A stretch of DNA of 64,000 nucleotides from JAXLWB01 sp046328715. Its GTDB lineage: Bacteria > Chloroflexota > Anaerolineae > Caldilineales > Caldilineaceae. The stretch lies in contig JAXLWB010000050.1 in assembly GCA_046328715.1 (NCBI GenBank), positions 1 through 64,000 on the forward strand. The letters are read 5' to 3'. The position numbers and the translations under genes are program-made. Each line of letters starts with the position of its first letter. The first letter of the stretch is position 1. Positions 51,845 to 61,500 of the stretch are shown in pieces. The notes below the pieces were generated by a model that worked only from the letters and a program-made list of their open reading frames with translations, was not told the DNA's origin and did no database searches.

Positions 51845-53053
51845 ATGTCTTCAGCAACGGCAATCATCATCGGCGGTGGCGTGATCGGGTTGAGCGCTGC
51901 CTATCAACTAGCCCGCAAACAATTTGGCAAAGTGATCGTACTTGAAAAGGATATAGTAGGCGAAGGCTCAAGCAGCCGTGCCGGTGGTATCATCACCGGG
52001 TTGTTGTGGAGCGAAACAGGGGTGCTAGCGCGCAAGATCAGCCTGGGGCTCTATCGTGAACTCTCGGAAGATCTGCCTGGCTACCGCTTTGCTGACGTCG
52101 GCTGTTTGAACCTTTTTGACCCACCCTCCTGGCCCGAACGGCAACGACTGTTGCCACTTTACGACCGGCTCGGTGCGCCCTACGAGATTTTAGATGCGGC
52201 CGAAATGCGCCAGCGCTGGCCCGCATTGAACCCAGCCGAAACCGAGATCGGCCTCTTTGATCCACTCGGCGGCTACAGTGAACCGGAAGAGTATATTCCC
52301 GCTCTGGCGCAACGCTGTCGTGAACTGGGCGTGGAAATTCGTGAGCAGCAACAGGTGACTGGCTTTGTGCAACGTGGCGGGCGTGTGACTGGTGTCACAA
52401 CGGCTGATGGAACGCTCGAAGGCGATGCGCTGGTCTGCACGGTCCATACGTGGACGCAGCAGGTGATGACGCAGCTTGGATGGCAACCTCCCTTCAAAGC
52501 CTTTGTCCATCAGCGCTATCTCTCTAGCCCTTTATCGACTGACTCCTCGGCGGCGATTCGGCTGCCTGCTATCAACGCCAATCCCTACAATGGCTATATT
52601 CGTCCGGCACGTGGCCATCGGCTGCTAGCGGGCGGAGAAACGGGTTGGCGCGAGGAATTTCGTACACCCTCACTGCAATTTCACATGTCGGCACTGACTG
52701 CGCCTGCCTCCGTACCGGAGGCGTTGGCGACCCGTTTGACTCCACTGGTGCCTGCTTTAGGCCAAACACATTGGGAAAGTGAAAAAGTTGGACTGATTGC
52801 CTTTGCGCTGGATGGTGAACCATTGCTTGGGCCGTTACCTCAACTGCCGGGTTTGTATATTGGCTGCGCCTTTCATTCGGGTGGCTTTGCCTATAATCCT
52901 GCGGCAGGTCTGCTATTGGCTCAATTTGTAGCTAACGGGCGTACCGAGCTTGATCTCACTGCCTTCGCCCCCGACCGTTTCGCCCCCGCCGAAGTGGCAG
53001 ATTATCTGGCGACCACCGTCCCGCAAGATGCTGCGGTGCGTCGGCGTCATTAA
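51845..53053 (+). CDS. FAD-dependent amino-acid/sarcosine oxidase-like oxidoreductase (DAO family)
   Basis: The 402-residue protein starts at the ATG at 51845; the open frame upstream overlaps the aminotransferase. The FAD motif IIIGGGVIGLSAAYQLA lies at about 6-22, and SSRAGGIITGLLW and the late GCAFHSGGFAYNPAAG complete the fold of DadA/SoxB-like enzymes. It oxidises the C-N bond of an amino or N-methyl amino acid. Its transcript probably includes the aminotransferase. Electron acceptor and substrate unknown. Confidence 0.87.
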   Translation: MSSATAIIIGGGVIGLSAAYQLARKQFGKVIVLEKDIVGEGSSSRAGGIITGLLWSETGVLARKISLGLYRELSEDLPGYRFADVGCLNLFDPPSWPERQRLLPLYDRLGAPYEILDAAEMRQRWPALNPAETEIGLFDPLGGYSEPEEYIPALAQRCRELGVEIREQQQVTGFVQRGGRVTGVTTADGTLEGDALVCTVHTWTQQVMTQLGWQPPFKAFVHQRYLSSPLSTDSSAAIRLPAINANPYNGYIRPARGHRLLAGGETGWREEFRTPSLQFHMSALTAPASVPEALATRLTPLVPALGQTHWESEKVGLIAFALDGEPLLGPLPQLPGLYIGCAFHSGGFAYNPAAGLLLAQFVANGRTELDLTAFAPDRFAPAEVADYLATTVPQDAAVRRRH

Positions 53054-53110
53054 GCTGTTTGATGCGTTCATGCCAATAGAACACGGAATTTATTGGCTGG
53101 TCTGGGCGAG

Positions 53111-54031
53111 CTAAGTTCGAGGCAACCAGTCGGCGAAACGCTCTTGCATCACACGCTTGCAGGTCTGATATTGCTCTTCGCTAAAGCCCTGGTAAGGAGA
53201 AAGCAGGCGCAGCGGCATCTCCTCCAAACCGCCGAGGCGCACCAGCAGTTTGTCATAGGCACCATCGATGCGTCCTTCGGCCAGGAGCGGATCGAGCAGG
53301 CCGTGGAGCAGTTCGTGAAATTCCTTTTGCAGCATGAACATTGCCAGATTGTCCCGACTGCGACCTGCCTCAAAGAGCGCCTTGGCCTTGTGCGGTGACA
53401 TCGGCCCAAAGGAAGAGAGCAGCGAACATTCGCCATACAGGCAGCCGTGGGGAAAGTTCGCCTCGCCAAAGAAGTGTTGCAATTCGGGGGCGTGGGTCAT
53501 CAAACCGGCAGCACGATCCATGCCGCCGCCGGTGTTTTTGGTGGCGACCAGGTTGGGCACAGCATCGATCAACTTTCGATAGTCAGGCCCTTCGAGCAGG
53601 CGTTTGCTGCGCGGCAGGTTGTAGTGTAAGAACCTGGCCTCTGGAAACGCCCCGCAGACATCACGAAAGAAGGTCATTACTTCGCGGTCATTGAGCGCAC
53701 CCCAAGCGGGCATCGAGATTTGAAAGACACGGAAGCCGACGTCATAGGCAAAGGCGATCCGCTCGATGAAGTTGGCGGTGGATAGCGCAATCACGCCCAC
53801 CATTGGATGGACATCAGCACCGCGCGTCTCTTCGTAGAAGATGCGTACGATCTGCTGAAAACGTGGCGTATCCACGGCGTAGCCTTCGCCCGCCGTGCCA
53901 AAGATGTAAAGATGGTTAAATTGTTTCAGTACCATCCGCACCTCGTTGCGAAAGACCTCTTCCAGCAACTGCTCCTTCTCATCCCACGGCACTTCACAGG
54001 AAACCAAAATGGCTTGTGGATAACGAGTCAT
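53111..54031 (-). CDS. Dihydrodipicolinate synthase/N-acetylneuraminate lyase-family aldolase
   Basis: The 306-residue TIM-barrel protein starts at the ATG at 54031. The Schiff-base Lys is in LVATKNTGGG, the assisting Tyr in FLHYNLPRS, and a TAGEGYAVDTPRF segment replaces the usual GTTGE substrate loop. Biosynthetic DapA would have GTTGE and a Thr-Thr pair, so this is probably a catabolic aldolase or dehydratase (keto-sugar-acid type). It lies in a run of minus-strand genes with the SDR gene. Confidence 0.85.
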   Translation of the reverse strand: MTRYPQAILVSCEVPWDEKEQLLEEVFRNEVRMVLKQFNHLYIFGTAGEGYAVDTPRFQQIVRIFYEETRGADVHPMVGVIALSTANFIERIAFAYDVGFRVFQISMPAWGALNDREVMTFFRDVCGAFPEARFLHYNLPRSKRLLEGPDYRKLIDAVPNLVATKNTGGGMDRAAGLMTHAPELQHFFGEANFPHGCLYGECSLLSSFGPMSPHKAKALFEAGRSRDNLAMFMLQKEFHELLHGLLDPLLAEGRIDGAYDKLLVRLGGLEEMPLRLLSPYQGFSEEQYQTCKRVMQERFADWLPRT

Positions 54032-54045
54032 AGACACCTCTGATT

Positions 54046-54115
54046 TTGAATTGCGAATTGTAGATTGTGGATTGCGGAATAACTCGCTACCCACCATTCG
54101 CCACTCGCATTTTAT
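54046..54115. repeat. Weak reiterated palindrome
   Basis: Words GAATTGCGAATTGTAGATTG are followed by a poor inverted copy (CCACCATTCGCCACTCGC). It stands between the SDR and DapA-like genes. Confidence 0.4.
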
Positions 54116-54118
54116 TAT

Positions 54119-54898
54119 TTAGCCTGCGCTGAGGCCGACCATGAAGCCGCCATCGACGCGCAGCACCGAGCCGGTGACATAATCGGCATCATCGCTGGCT
54201 AGGTAAGCTACTGCTTTGCCGATATCTTCGGGCTGGCCGATGCGCCCCCACGGGATGCGTTTGCCGCCATCCTGGATCTCTTCTTCGCTGAAATGGTCGC
54301 GCTCGCCAGGGGTGTCGATCCAACCGGGATTGACCACATTAACGTTGATGTGATTGGGGGCAAGTTCGACCGCCATCGTGCGGGCCAGGTGCGTGATGGC
54401 TGCCTTTGCCATGTTGTAGGCCGAACTGAGTGCAAAGGCCATCTCTTGGTGCACCGAACTGATGACCACAATCTTACCGCGTGCTCGTCCCAGCAACGGT
54501 TGACTCGCCATCTGTTTGGCGGCAAATTGACAGGTATGAAATACGCCAAATTGGGCAATTTCGAGGGTGCGCTGTACATTCTCCCATTTGGCTTCGAGAA
54601 TGTGCTCACGCCGTGAGATGGCGGCATTAGCAACCGCAATATCCAACCGCCCAAAACGCTCGGCAACCCCTGCAATCATCGCCTCGACCGCCGCTCGATC
54701 CGAGACATCGGCGGGCCAGAACAACGCCTGCCGCCCCATCGCTTGAATCTCCTGGACGGTCGCTTCCGCTTCGCGGCGTGATGGTAGATCGTTGATGACA
54801 ATATTCGCCCCTTCAGCGGCCAGACAGAGCGCAATGCCCCGTCCAATCCCGCGTCCACTCCCGGTAATCAATGCAGTCTTGCCCTCAAATCGTTGCAT
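54119..54898 (-). CDS. SDR-family oxidoreductase
   Basis: The 259-residue short-chain dehydrogenase has the NAD(P) motif TGSGRGIGRG (about 12-21), a DV segment, the NAAI strand, Ser in VISSVHQ and the YNMAK catalytic pair. The C-terminal VLRVDGGFMVG is typical of classical SDRs (3-ketoacyl/sugar dehydrogenase). The cofactor segment INDLPS (Asp) leans to NAD. It probably shares an operon with the DapA-like gene. Substrate unknown. Confidence 0.88.
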   Translation of the reverse strand: MQRFEGKTALITGSGRGIGRGIALCLAAEGANIVINDLPSRREAEATVQEIQAMGRQALFWPADVSDRAAVEAMIAGVAERFGRLDIAVANAAISRREHILEAKWENVQRTLEIAQFGVFHTCQFAAKQMASQPLLGRARGKIVVISSVHQEMAFALSSAYNMAKAAITHLARTMAVELAPNHINVNVVNPGWIDTPGERDHFSEEEIQDGGKRIPWGRIGQPEDIGKAVAYLASDDADYVTGSVLRVDGGFMVGLSAG

Positions 54899-54939
54899 CG
54901 TCGTCTCCTATTGTGATTGGTCCTTTGTTTCTGATATAC

Positions 54940-55010
54940 AGTGTGGAACAGTGAATCAGCGAGACAGTTCACTGACCCACTGATTCACTGACCTACTGAC
55001 CTACTGTCCC
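54940..55010. repeat. Reiterated ACTGACC-word palindrome
   Basis: GAACAGTGAATCAGCGAGACAG is followed by TTCACTGACCCACTGATT and tandem CACTGACCTACTGACC words, giving an imperfect inverted repeat at the gcvP 3' end. Related words occur at 19425-19470 and 58477-58505. The long arm is split for reading: TCACTGACC-CACTGATTC. Confidence 0.6.
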
Positions 55011-57886
55011 TCTGAAGTATACGCTTCAATCGGCAAACAGGCACAGACCAGATTGCGGTCGCCGTAGACGTTGTCGATGCGCCCGACCGAGGGCCAGAAC
55101 TTGTTGGCCTTGACCCACGGCGTCGGAAAGGCGGCGCGTTGGCGGGAATAGGGGCGATCCCACTCGTCACTGGCAATCACCGCAGAGGTGTGTGGTGCAT
55201 GTTTGAGCACGTTGTTTTGCGCATCGATCTCTCCGCGCTCTACCTCGCCAATCTCGTTGCGGATGGCGATCATGGCTTCGATAAAGCGGTCGAGTTCTTC
55301 TTTCGATTCGCTCTCGGTTGGCTCGATCATCAACGTGCCAGGGACGGGGAAGGACATGGTCGGGGCGTGGAAGCCGTAGTCCATCAGCCGTTTGGCCACA
55401 TCTTCCACCTCTACCCACGCCTTGAGCGGGCGCAGATCGAGAATACATTCATGGGCCACAAAGCCCTGTTTGCCCTTATAGAGTACCGGGAAGTAGGAAG
55501 ACAGGCGAGCAGCGATGTAGTTGGCGTTGAGGATAGCGATCTTCGTGGCATCCGTCAACCCCTCTGCGCCCATCATGGCAATGTAAGCATAGGAGATCGG
55601 CAAAATCGCCGCACTACCAAAAGGAGCGGCAGAGACGACCGAGCCATGTCCCTTCTCTTCCCCCAGCGACCAATGACCCGGCAAGAACGGCACCAGATGC
55701 TTCGCCACGCAGATCGGCCCCATACCTGGACCGCCGCCGCCGTGGGGGATACAGAAGGTCTTGTGCAGGTTTAGATGGCAGACATCAGCGCCAATCGTGC
55801 CAGGGCTGGTGAGACCAACCTGGGCGTTCATGTTGGCCCCGTCCATATAGACCTGGCCGCCATGCACGTGGATCAACTGGCAGATATCAACGATTGCTTC
55901 TTCAAAGACGCCGTGGGTGGAGGGATAGGTGACCATCAAGGCGGCCAGGTTGGCCCGATGTTCTTCGACCTTGGAGCGTAGATCCGTCAGATCGACGTTG
56001 CCGTCGTGGTCACAGGCCACCACGACGACCTCCATCCCCGCCATCACCGCACTTGCAGGATTGGTGCCGTGTGCCGAAGAGGGAATCAAGCAGATGCGGC
56101 GATGTGTGTCGCCACGCGAAAGGTGATAGTTGCGGATGACCAACAGACCAGCATACTCGCCTTGCGAACCGGCGTTGGGTTGCAGCGAGGTGGCGGCAAA
56201 GCCAGTGATTTCAGCCAGCCAACTGCCCAGCCGATCAAAGAGTTGTCGATAGCCCGCAGCCTGATCTACCGGAGCAAAGGGATGTAATTGAGCAAATTCG
56301 GGCCAGGTGATTGGAATCATCTCGGTGGTGGCGTTGAGCTTCATCGTACACGAGCCAAGCGGGATCATCGAGTAGGCGAGCGAGAGATCTTTGCTTTGCA
56401 GGCGGGTGATGTAGCGCAACATCTCGGTTTCAGAATGGTAGCTGTTAAAGACCGGATGCGTCAGAAACGCTGAGGTGCGTTGGTGACTGCCGAAATCAAG
56501 CTGCAATGCCTCCGCTCGGGCGACCAGGTTCTCCGTCTTTGCGCCAAAGATCTCCAACAGGGTGGTCACTTCTTCCAGCGTGCTCTGTTCATCCAGTGAA
56601 ACTCCAACTGCATCTTTGCCATATTGGCGCAGGTTGATCGAGCGAGCCAGCGCACGTTCCAGCAGTTGTGCAGGCGAAACAGTGCCGCCGCTGATCTTGA
56701 GCGTGTCGAAGTGGGCGGAATCGTTGATGGTGTAGCCCGCACTGCGTAGACCATCGGCTAGCAAGTTGGTCAGCAGTTGTACACGCCGCGCAATGCGGGT
56801 CAGCCCATCTGGTCCATGATAAACGGCATACATCGAGGCCATCACAGCGAGTAATACCTGAGCGGTGCAGATGTTGCTAGTGGCCTTGTCGCGGCGGATG
56901 TGTTGTTCGCGGGTTTGCAGTGCCAAACGCATTGCTGGATTGCCCTGCGCATCGACCGAGACACCGACCAAACGCCCTGGCATCAATCGTTTATAGGCAT
57001 CCTTGGTGGCCATGAAGGCGGCGTGTGGACCACCATAGCCCATCGGCACCCCGAAGCGTTGACTGTTACCAACCGCTACGTCCGCCCCGAACTCGGCGGG
57101 CGGACGTAGTAGAGTGAGCGCTAGCAGGTCGGTTGCAACCGTAACTAGTGCGCCAACAGCGTGGGCTGCGGCACAGAAGTCGCCCAGGTCGTGGATGTTG
57201 CCTTCGGTATCTGGGTATTGGAGCAGAACGCCAAAGACGTTGTTGTCGATCTTGAAGGTGCGATGATCGCCGACGACCACAGTGTAGCCTAAAGGTTGGG
57301 CACGGGTTTGCACCACCTGAATGGTCTGCGGGTGGCATTTTTCGGAGATGAAGAAGACATTGGCCTTGGAACTACTCTTTTGTGCCCGTTTGGCCAGGGT
57401 CATGGCTTCAGCGGCGGCGGTTGCCTCGTCTAGCAACGAGGCGTTGGCAATCTCCATGCCGGTCAAGTCGATGACCATGGTCTGAAAGTTGAGCAGCGCT
57501 TCGAGCCGCCCCTGGGCAATTTCGGCCTGATATGGGGTGTATTGCGTATACCAGCCGGGATTTTCGAGAATGTTGCGCAGAATGACACCGGGTGTCTTGG
57601 TGCCGTAGTAGCCAGTTCCGATCAGGGAACGATAGACTTTGTTCTGCTTGGCCAATGATCGCAGATCGGCGAGTACTGCTGCTTCGCCTTGTGCTGCCGG
57701 TAAATAAAGGCTGTGCGGCGAACGAATGCGGGCAGGCACCGTCTGATCGATCAATTGATCCAACGACTCGACGCCGATCTCTTGGAGCATGGCTGGGAGA
57801 TCGTGCGTTCGTGGACCGAGATGGCGGCGGGCAAAGTCATCCTGCGGTTGGAGGAGGGAGGAGATAGAATAGGGTTGATCCGACAT
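55001..57886 (-). CDS. gcvP: Glycine dehydrogenase (decarboxylating), P-protein
   Basis: The P-protein decarboxylates glycine and loads the aminomethyl group on GcvH. The 961-residue protein is the fused homodimeric form, with the PLP Lys in HLNLHKTFCIPHGGGGPG. N-terminal half marks include YGTKTPGVILRNILENPGWY and EATAAAEAM. The start at 57886 follows AGGAG on the minus strand; the open frame extending to 58108 runs through a riboswitch and is not coding. gcvT and gcvH are not in the window. Expression is governed by the tandem glycine riboswitch just upstream. Confidence 0.95.
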   Translation of the reverse strand: MSDQPYSISSLLQPQDDFARRHLGPRTHDLPAMLQEIGVESLDQLIDQTVPARIRSPHSLYLPAAQGEAAVLADLRSLAKQNKVYRSLIGTGYYGTKTPGVILRNILENPGWYTQYTPYQAEIAQGRLEALLNFQTMVIDLTGMEIANASLLDEATAAAEAMTLAKRAQKSSSKANVFFISEKCHPQTIQVVQTRAQPLGYTVVVGDHRTFKIDNNVFGVLLQYPDTEGNIHDLGDFCAAAHAVGALVTVATDLLALTLLRPPAEFGADVAVGNSQRFGVPMGYGGPHAAFMATKDAYKRLMPGRLVGVSVDAQGNPAMRLALQTREQHIRRDKATSNICTAQVLLAVMASMYAVYHGPDGLTRIARRVQLLTNLLADGLRSAGYTINDSAHFDTLKISGGTVSPAQLLERALARSINLRQYGKDAVGVSLDEQSTLEEVTTLLEIFGAKTENLVARAEALQLDFGSHQRTSAFLTHPVFNSYHSETEMLRYITRLQSKDLSLAYSMIPLGSCTMKLNATTEMIPITWPEFAQLHPFAPVDQAAGYRQLFDRLGSWLAEITGFAATSLQPNAGSQGEYAGLLVIRNYHLSRGDTHRRICLIPSSAHGTNPASAVMAGMEVVVVACDHDGNVDLTDLRSKVEEHRANLAALMVTYPSTHGVFEEAIVDICQLIHVHGGQVYMDGANMNAQVGLTSPGTIGADVCHLNLHKTFCIPHGGGGPGMGPICVAKHLVPFLPGHWSLGEEKGHGSVVSAAPFGSAAILPISYAYIAMMGAEGLTDATKIAILNANYIAARLSSYFPVLYKGKQGFVAHECILDLRPLKAWVEVEDVAKRLMDYGFHAPTMSFPVPGTLMIEPTESESKEELDRFIEAMIAIRNEIGEVERGEIDAQNNVLKHAPHTSAVIASDEWDRPYSRQRAAFPTPWVKANKFWPSVGRIDNVYGDRNLVCACLPIEAYTSEGQ

Positions 57887-57909
57887 AAAAACTCCTGAGT
57901 TGATTTTGA

Positions 57910-57962
57910 GGTTGGAGGGGTGAGGGACGAGGCTAGAAAATTCACCTTTCCCCTCTCCAACC
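57910..57962. repeat. Hairpin between riboswitch terminator and gcvP start
   Basis: GGTTGGAGGGG and CCCCTCTCCAACC form an imperfect stem with a long loop. It lies in the mRNA leader after the terminator, near the ribosome site. Confidence 0.45.
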
Positions 57963-57972
57963 GCATCCAATG

Positions 57973-58003
57973 AAAAACGGGCACCCCAAAGGGAATGCCC
58001 GTT
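57973..58003 (-). terminator. Riboswitch-controlled intrinsic terminator
   Basis: On the minus strand, AACGGGCA, a 12-base loop and TGCCCGTT form an 8-bp stem followed by TTTTT. It directly abuts the last paired element of the second glycine aptamer, as expected for a transcriptional on-switch. Confidence 0.8.
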
Positions 58004-58004
58004 G

Positions 58005-58192
58005 CTCTGTCGTCTGACTGGAGGTCTTACCTGAAAGATTGGAGTGAATCCTTGCCTCTTCGGTGGTTTAAAAACACTTTCCAGAGTTGCCTGCACATGA
58101 CGATCCATTTGCCTGAGAGTGTGGTGAAGACAGTGGCTGCTGCCTCCCCTTGCCCCTTCGGCGGAGAATGCTCCCTCGCTCTCTCGTCATGA
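58005..58192 (-). promoter_or_regulatory. Tandem glycine riboswitch
   Basis: Read on the minus strand, the first aptamer has CGAGAGAGCGAGGG, GCCGAAGGGGCAA and ACTCTCAGGCAAATGGA. The second has ACTCTGGAAAG, CACCGAAGAGGCAA and TTTCAGGTAAGA, closed by CAGAG that pairs with CTCTG. These repeated CCGAAGRGGCAA and TCAGG(C/T)AA blocks are the glycine (gcvT) riboswitch consensus. The terminator at 57973-58003 follows, then gcvP. Glycine binding should permit read-through into gcvP. Confidence 0.92.
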
Positions 58193-58227
58193 GTTGCGGC
58201 GTGATATTTGTTTGTTGTAGCTACCCA

Positions 58228-58364
58228 ATTAACCCTACCCTAGCCCTCCCCTGATAGCGGGAGGGGACAGTGAAGGGACGAATTTTGTTCTCTCTATTGT
58301 CCACTAAACAAAATCATTCCCGTGACAGTTCCCTCCCCAAAACGGGGAGGGTTAGGGTGGGGTT
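58228..58364. repeat. Long nested palindrome, MITE-like
   Basis: Left arm AACCCTACCCTAGCCCTCCC continues through about 58 bases; the right arm is its inverted copy (GGGGAGGGTTAGGGTGGGGT at the outer end). Inner parts also match (AATTTTGTT with AACAAAAT). The centre is about 16 bases. Outer CCCTCCCC tracts form their own small hairpins within each arm. Confidence 0.7.
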
Positions 58365-58519
58365 CGTAGTTGTTGTTACTTATGATTGATAACACGCAAA
58401 CAACAAAACTGTCAATTTGCATATCAACCAATCTAAAGTCAGGCGTCCCTACGGAACATTTCTGAGCCGCCACTGTTGTACTGTCTACTGACCCACTGTC
58501 TTGCTGATTGACTATTCTA

Positions 58520-61500
58520 CTACCATTCCGGTACAAAGCAGATGCGGTCGCTGCCTAAGGTTGGATGGTTGATGCCGTAGTGATCGGTCACTTGCCAGAG
58601 TTCTTGTTTGGCAGTGAGCGTTGCCAGAATGGAGTTACAGGCGGTGGCTGCGTTCAGGTCGGATTGATAGTGTTCCAGCCAGGTGGCGGCAATGGCTTTG
58701 TAATCCTCGTTTGCATTGCTTTCGTTTAGGTTAGCGAGGGCGACTTGGGAACCTTCACTATCACCGCTTAAGGCCAGCGCTTCGACCAGCCGGAATTGCC
58801 CCAATCCTTGTAGCAAGGCGACTTCGGTAATCGGGTCCATCTGGTGGATGCTGCAGGCTTTGAGTTTGGCATCGTTGATGGCACTCTGATAGAGATCGAT
58901 GGCAGTCGTGTAGCTGAGTACGTCGGCTGCTTCCAATGCCATGTCTGCCTCGACCAAGCGCAGACGCAAGCAATCGTTGCCTTCGGCTTTGCGGTCATAA
59001 CTCCACTGGACGCGCTGAAAGGGGGCGCCATTGACACTTTCCCAGACTTCAGTGTGGGGGACTGGTAGCCCACTATCGGGCAACGAACTGACCCCGCCAC
59101 TCATCACGATCTGGCGACCTTTGCCAGGGTCAGAGGGTGGGATCGGTGCCAGTTCGACCTTTCCCTCTGCAATCAACGCGCCAGGGCGAATGATCGACTT
59201 GTAATTCTTGGCCTCGCCATCCCAGGTAACAACCTGCGTTTCGGTGACACACGAGACGGTGCAGCCAGTGACCGTCCAGGCTAGATCGATTTTGCCGTCG
59301 CCGTTCAGATCCTCGTCTGCCAACAGGTTGGTTCCGCCGTAGATTTCAGGGTTGTAGGCCAGGCTATAGCTGCCGTCGCCAACGCCGTGATAGACCAGGA
59401 CTGCCCCTTGTGTACCGTTCGGTCCAAAGCCCAGATCGGCTACAATCGAAGGCATCACGAGCACATCCTCCACACCATCGCTGTTAAAATCACCCGTCTC
59501 AACATCGCCTGCTGTGTTGTTGGCTGCTTTGCAAATTGTTAGATAATCCAGCACACTCTGGCGATCTCCATTGGCGATGGCCAAAACGTCAGGCAAGGCC
59601 TGAGCAAAGCCACTTAGATCGCTTGGACAGTTGCTAGTGGCCGTGGTTGTCTCACTGACTGTGGACGTCTCGCTGACTGGGGATGTCTGGGAAATTGTCT
59701 CGGTAGCAGACTCAACAGGCGTAGACGCTGCATTGCTGGACTCTGAAGCAGCAGCCTCTGTGGCAGTGATCGGATCAGTGGCTGCTGCTTCGGAGGTTGT
59801 GGTCGTTACTGTCGATGACTGGGAGGTTGCAGCCGTAGTTGAGGCTGCCGAGACGGGACAGAAATCAGTGGCACTAAAGCTTGGGTTCGCATATCCATAG
59901 TTGGCAAGAATATCGACCACTTGAGGATTCTTGTCGGCATACTCATTGGCCTGGGCACAGGCACCTTCGACGTTGCCGGTCGTTTGCAGTGTGTTGAGCC
60001 AAATGCTGATGGCAGGGGTAATCGGGCTGCTGGGGTAGAGGTCGAGAATGCTCTGCACCAGATCGGCCGCTTCCTGAGCGCGATCTGTCTTGGCGGCAAC
60101 CAAGGCGAGGCGGAAGAGGCTGAAGCTACGCAGTTCTGCATCTTCGTTGTCGCGCGTCCAACATGGCTTGAGTGTGGTGTCGGTGGCGGCTTTCTCATAT
60201 AGCTTCTGTGCCTCGTCGTAGCCGTTTTCCGCAGCCTTAGCATACGCCTCATTGGCATCCAGCACCGCATGATATAAACAGGGGCTGGCGTTGTAGGTTA
60301 CATCGAGGCGCGTGTAGGGTTTGCCATCAACGCTGCCCCAGGTTTCCACACGGCTGCGCTGCGGTCCGGCATTGACGCTGCCATATAACCCACCGTTGAG
60401 TATGATCTCCTCACCCTGGCCTGTATCTGACTTTTCTTCGAGAGACACGGTCGCTTCGGGCAAGGTCAGGTTGCCAGTGGTCCAGTTTTGCCAAGCCACG
60501 CCATCCCAACTGCGCATATTGACCGTGACAAAGCAGGTGCTTGCACCGCAGTTTCGATCACTCCAGACAATATCCGGGTGACCATCCTGGTTGATATCAG
60601 AGGTGGCCAGCAACTGTACGTCGCCCGCGGGGCGCGCCTGATAGCCTAACGTGAAGGTGTTCGAGATGCTGTCTAATACCAAGAGTTCGGTTTCGGTGAT
60701 GCCGGAAGTCGGCGTCGGATTTTGATAGAGCAGCGCAATATCCGGCATGCCATCACCTGTCCAATCTTCGCTGACAACTGAGTCGGGACGCATAACCCCA
60801 CAGCCTTCCAGGTAACTCTGCAACCCAGCCACGCCGTCGGCCTCGTTGACCTTGGCGACGATGACTTCCGGATAATCGGCGAAGTTGACTGGACAGCCTG
60901 CTACGGGTTCACTGGTTGGCATGGCTTCGCTGATTGCGCCGGTGGCTGAGATGGCTGAGGCACCAGTTATCGGCGAAGTTTCAGAAATCGTCGTACTCTC
61001 TGTGACGGGCGCTGCTTCGGCCACTGTTGCTTCGGGTATTGCTGTTTCAGTCGCAGTCGGTTCGCTGGTAGGCGTGTCTGTGGCTGTTGGTGCTTCAGTG
61101 GCAGTCTCAGTTGGAACTTCTGTCGGTGTATCGGTGGAAGGCGCAGGCGTTTCAGGGTTGATCGTGACCACGCCGCTTTGTGTCTGCGTATCGGTCTCAA
61201 CCGTCACCTGTGCCGCTGGATTCTGGCTTCCCAGGTTGGCTGCCTGTCCAACTGCGGGAATCGACAGTCGATCCCCTGTGCGCAAGATCAGACCATCGCG
61301 CACATATTGTGGGTTGGCATTCATCAGTGCACTCATCGAGACGCCAAATCGCGCTGCAATCACGCCCCAGCCATCGCCTGGTTGGACAACATATTCAGTA
61401 GCCACCGGAATCGGTGCCTGGTAGGGAATCTGCAACTGTTCGCCCACATGTAGGATATCGCCATAACGCACCGCCTGGGGATTGAGTCGCTTTAACTCGG

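Noticed and set aside
57887..58108. Open frame extending gcvP by 74 codons upstream
   Set aside because: It runs through the glycine riboswitch terminator and second aptamer, and the family start with AGGAG is at 57886.
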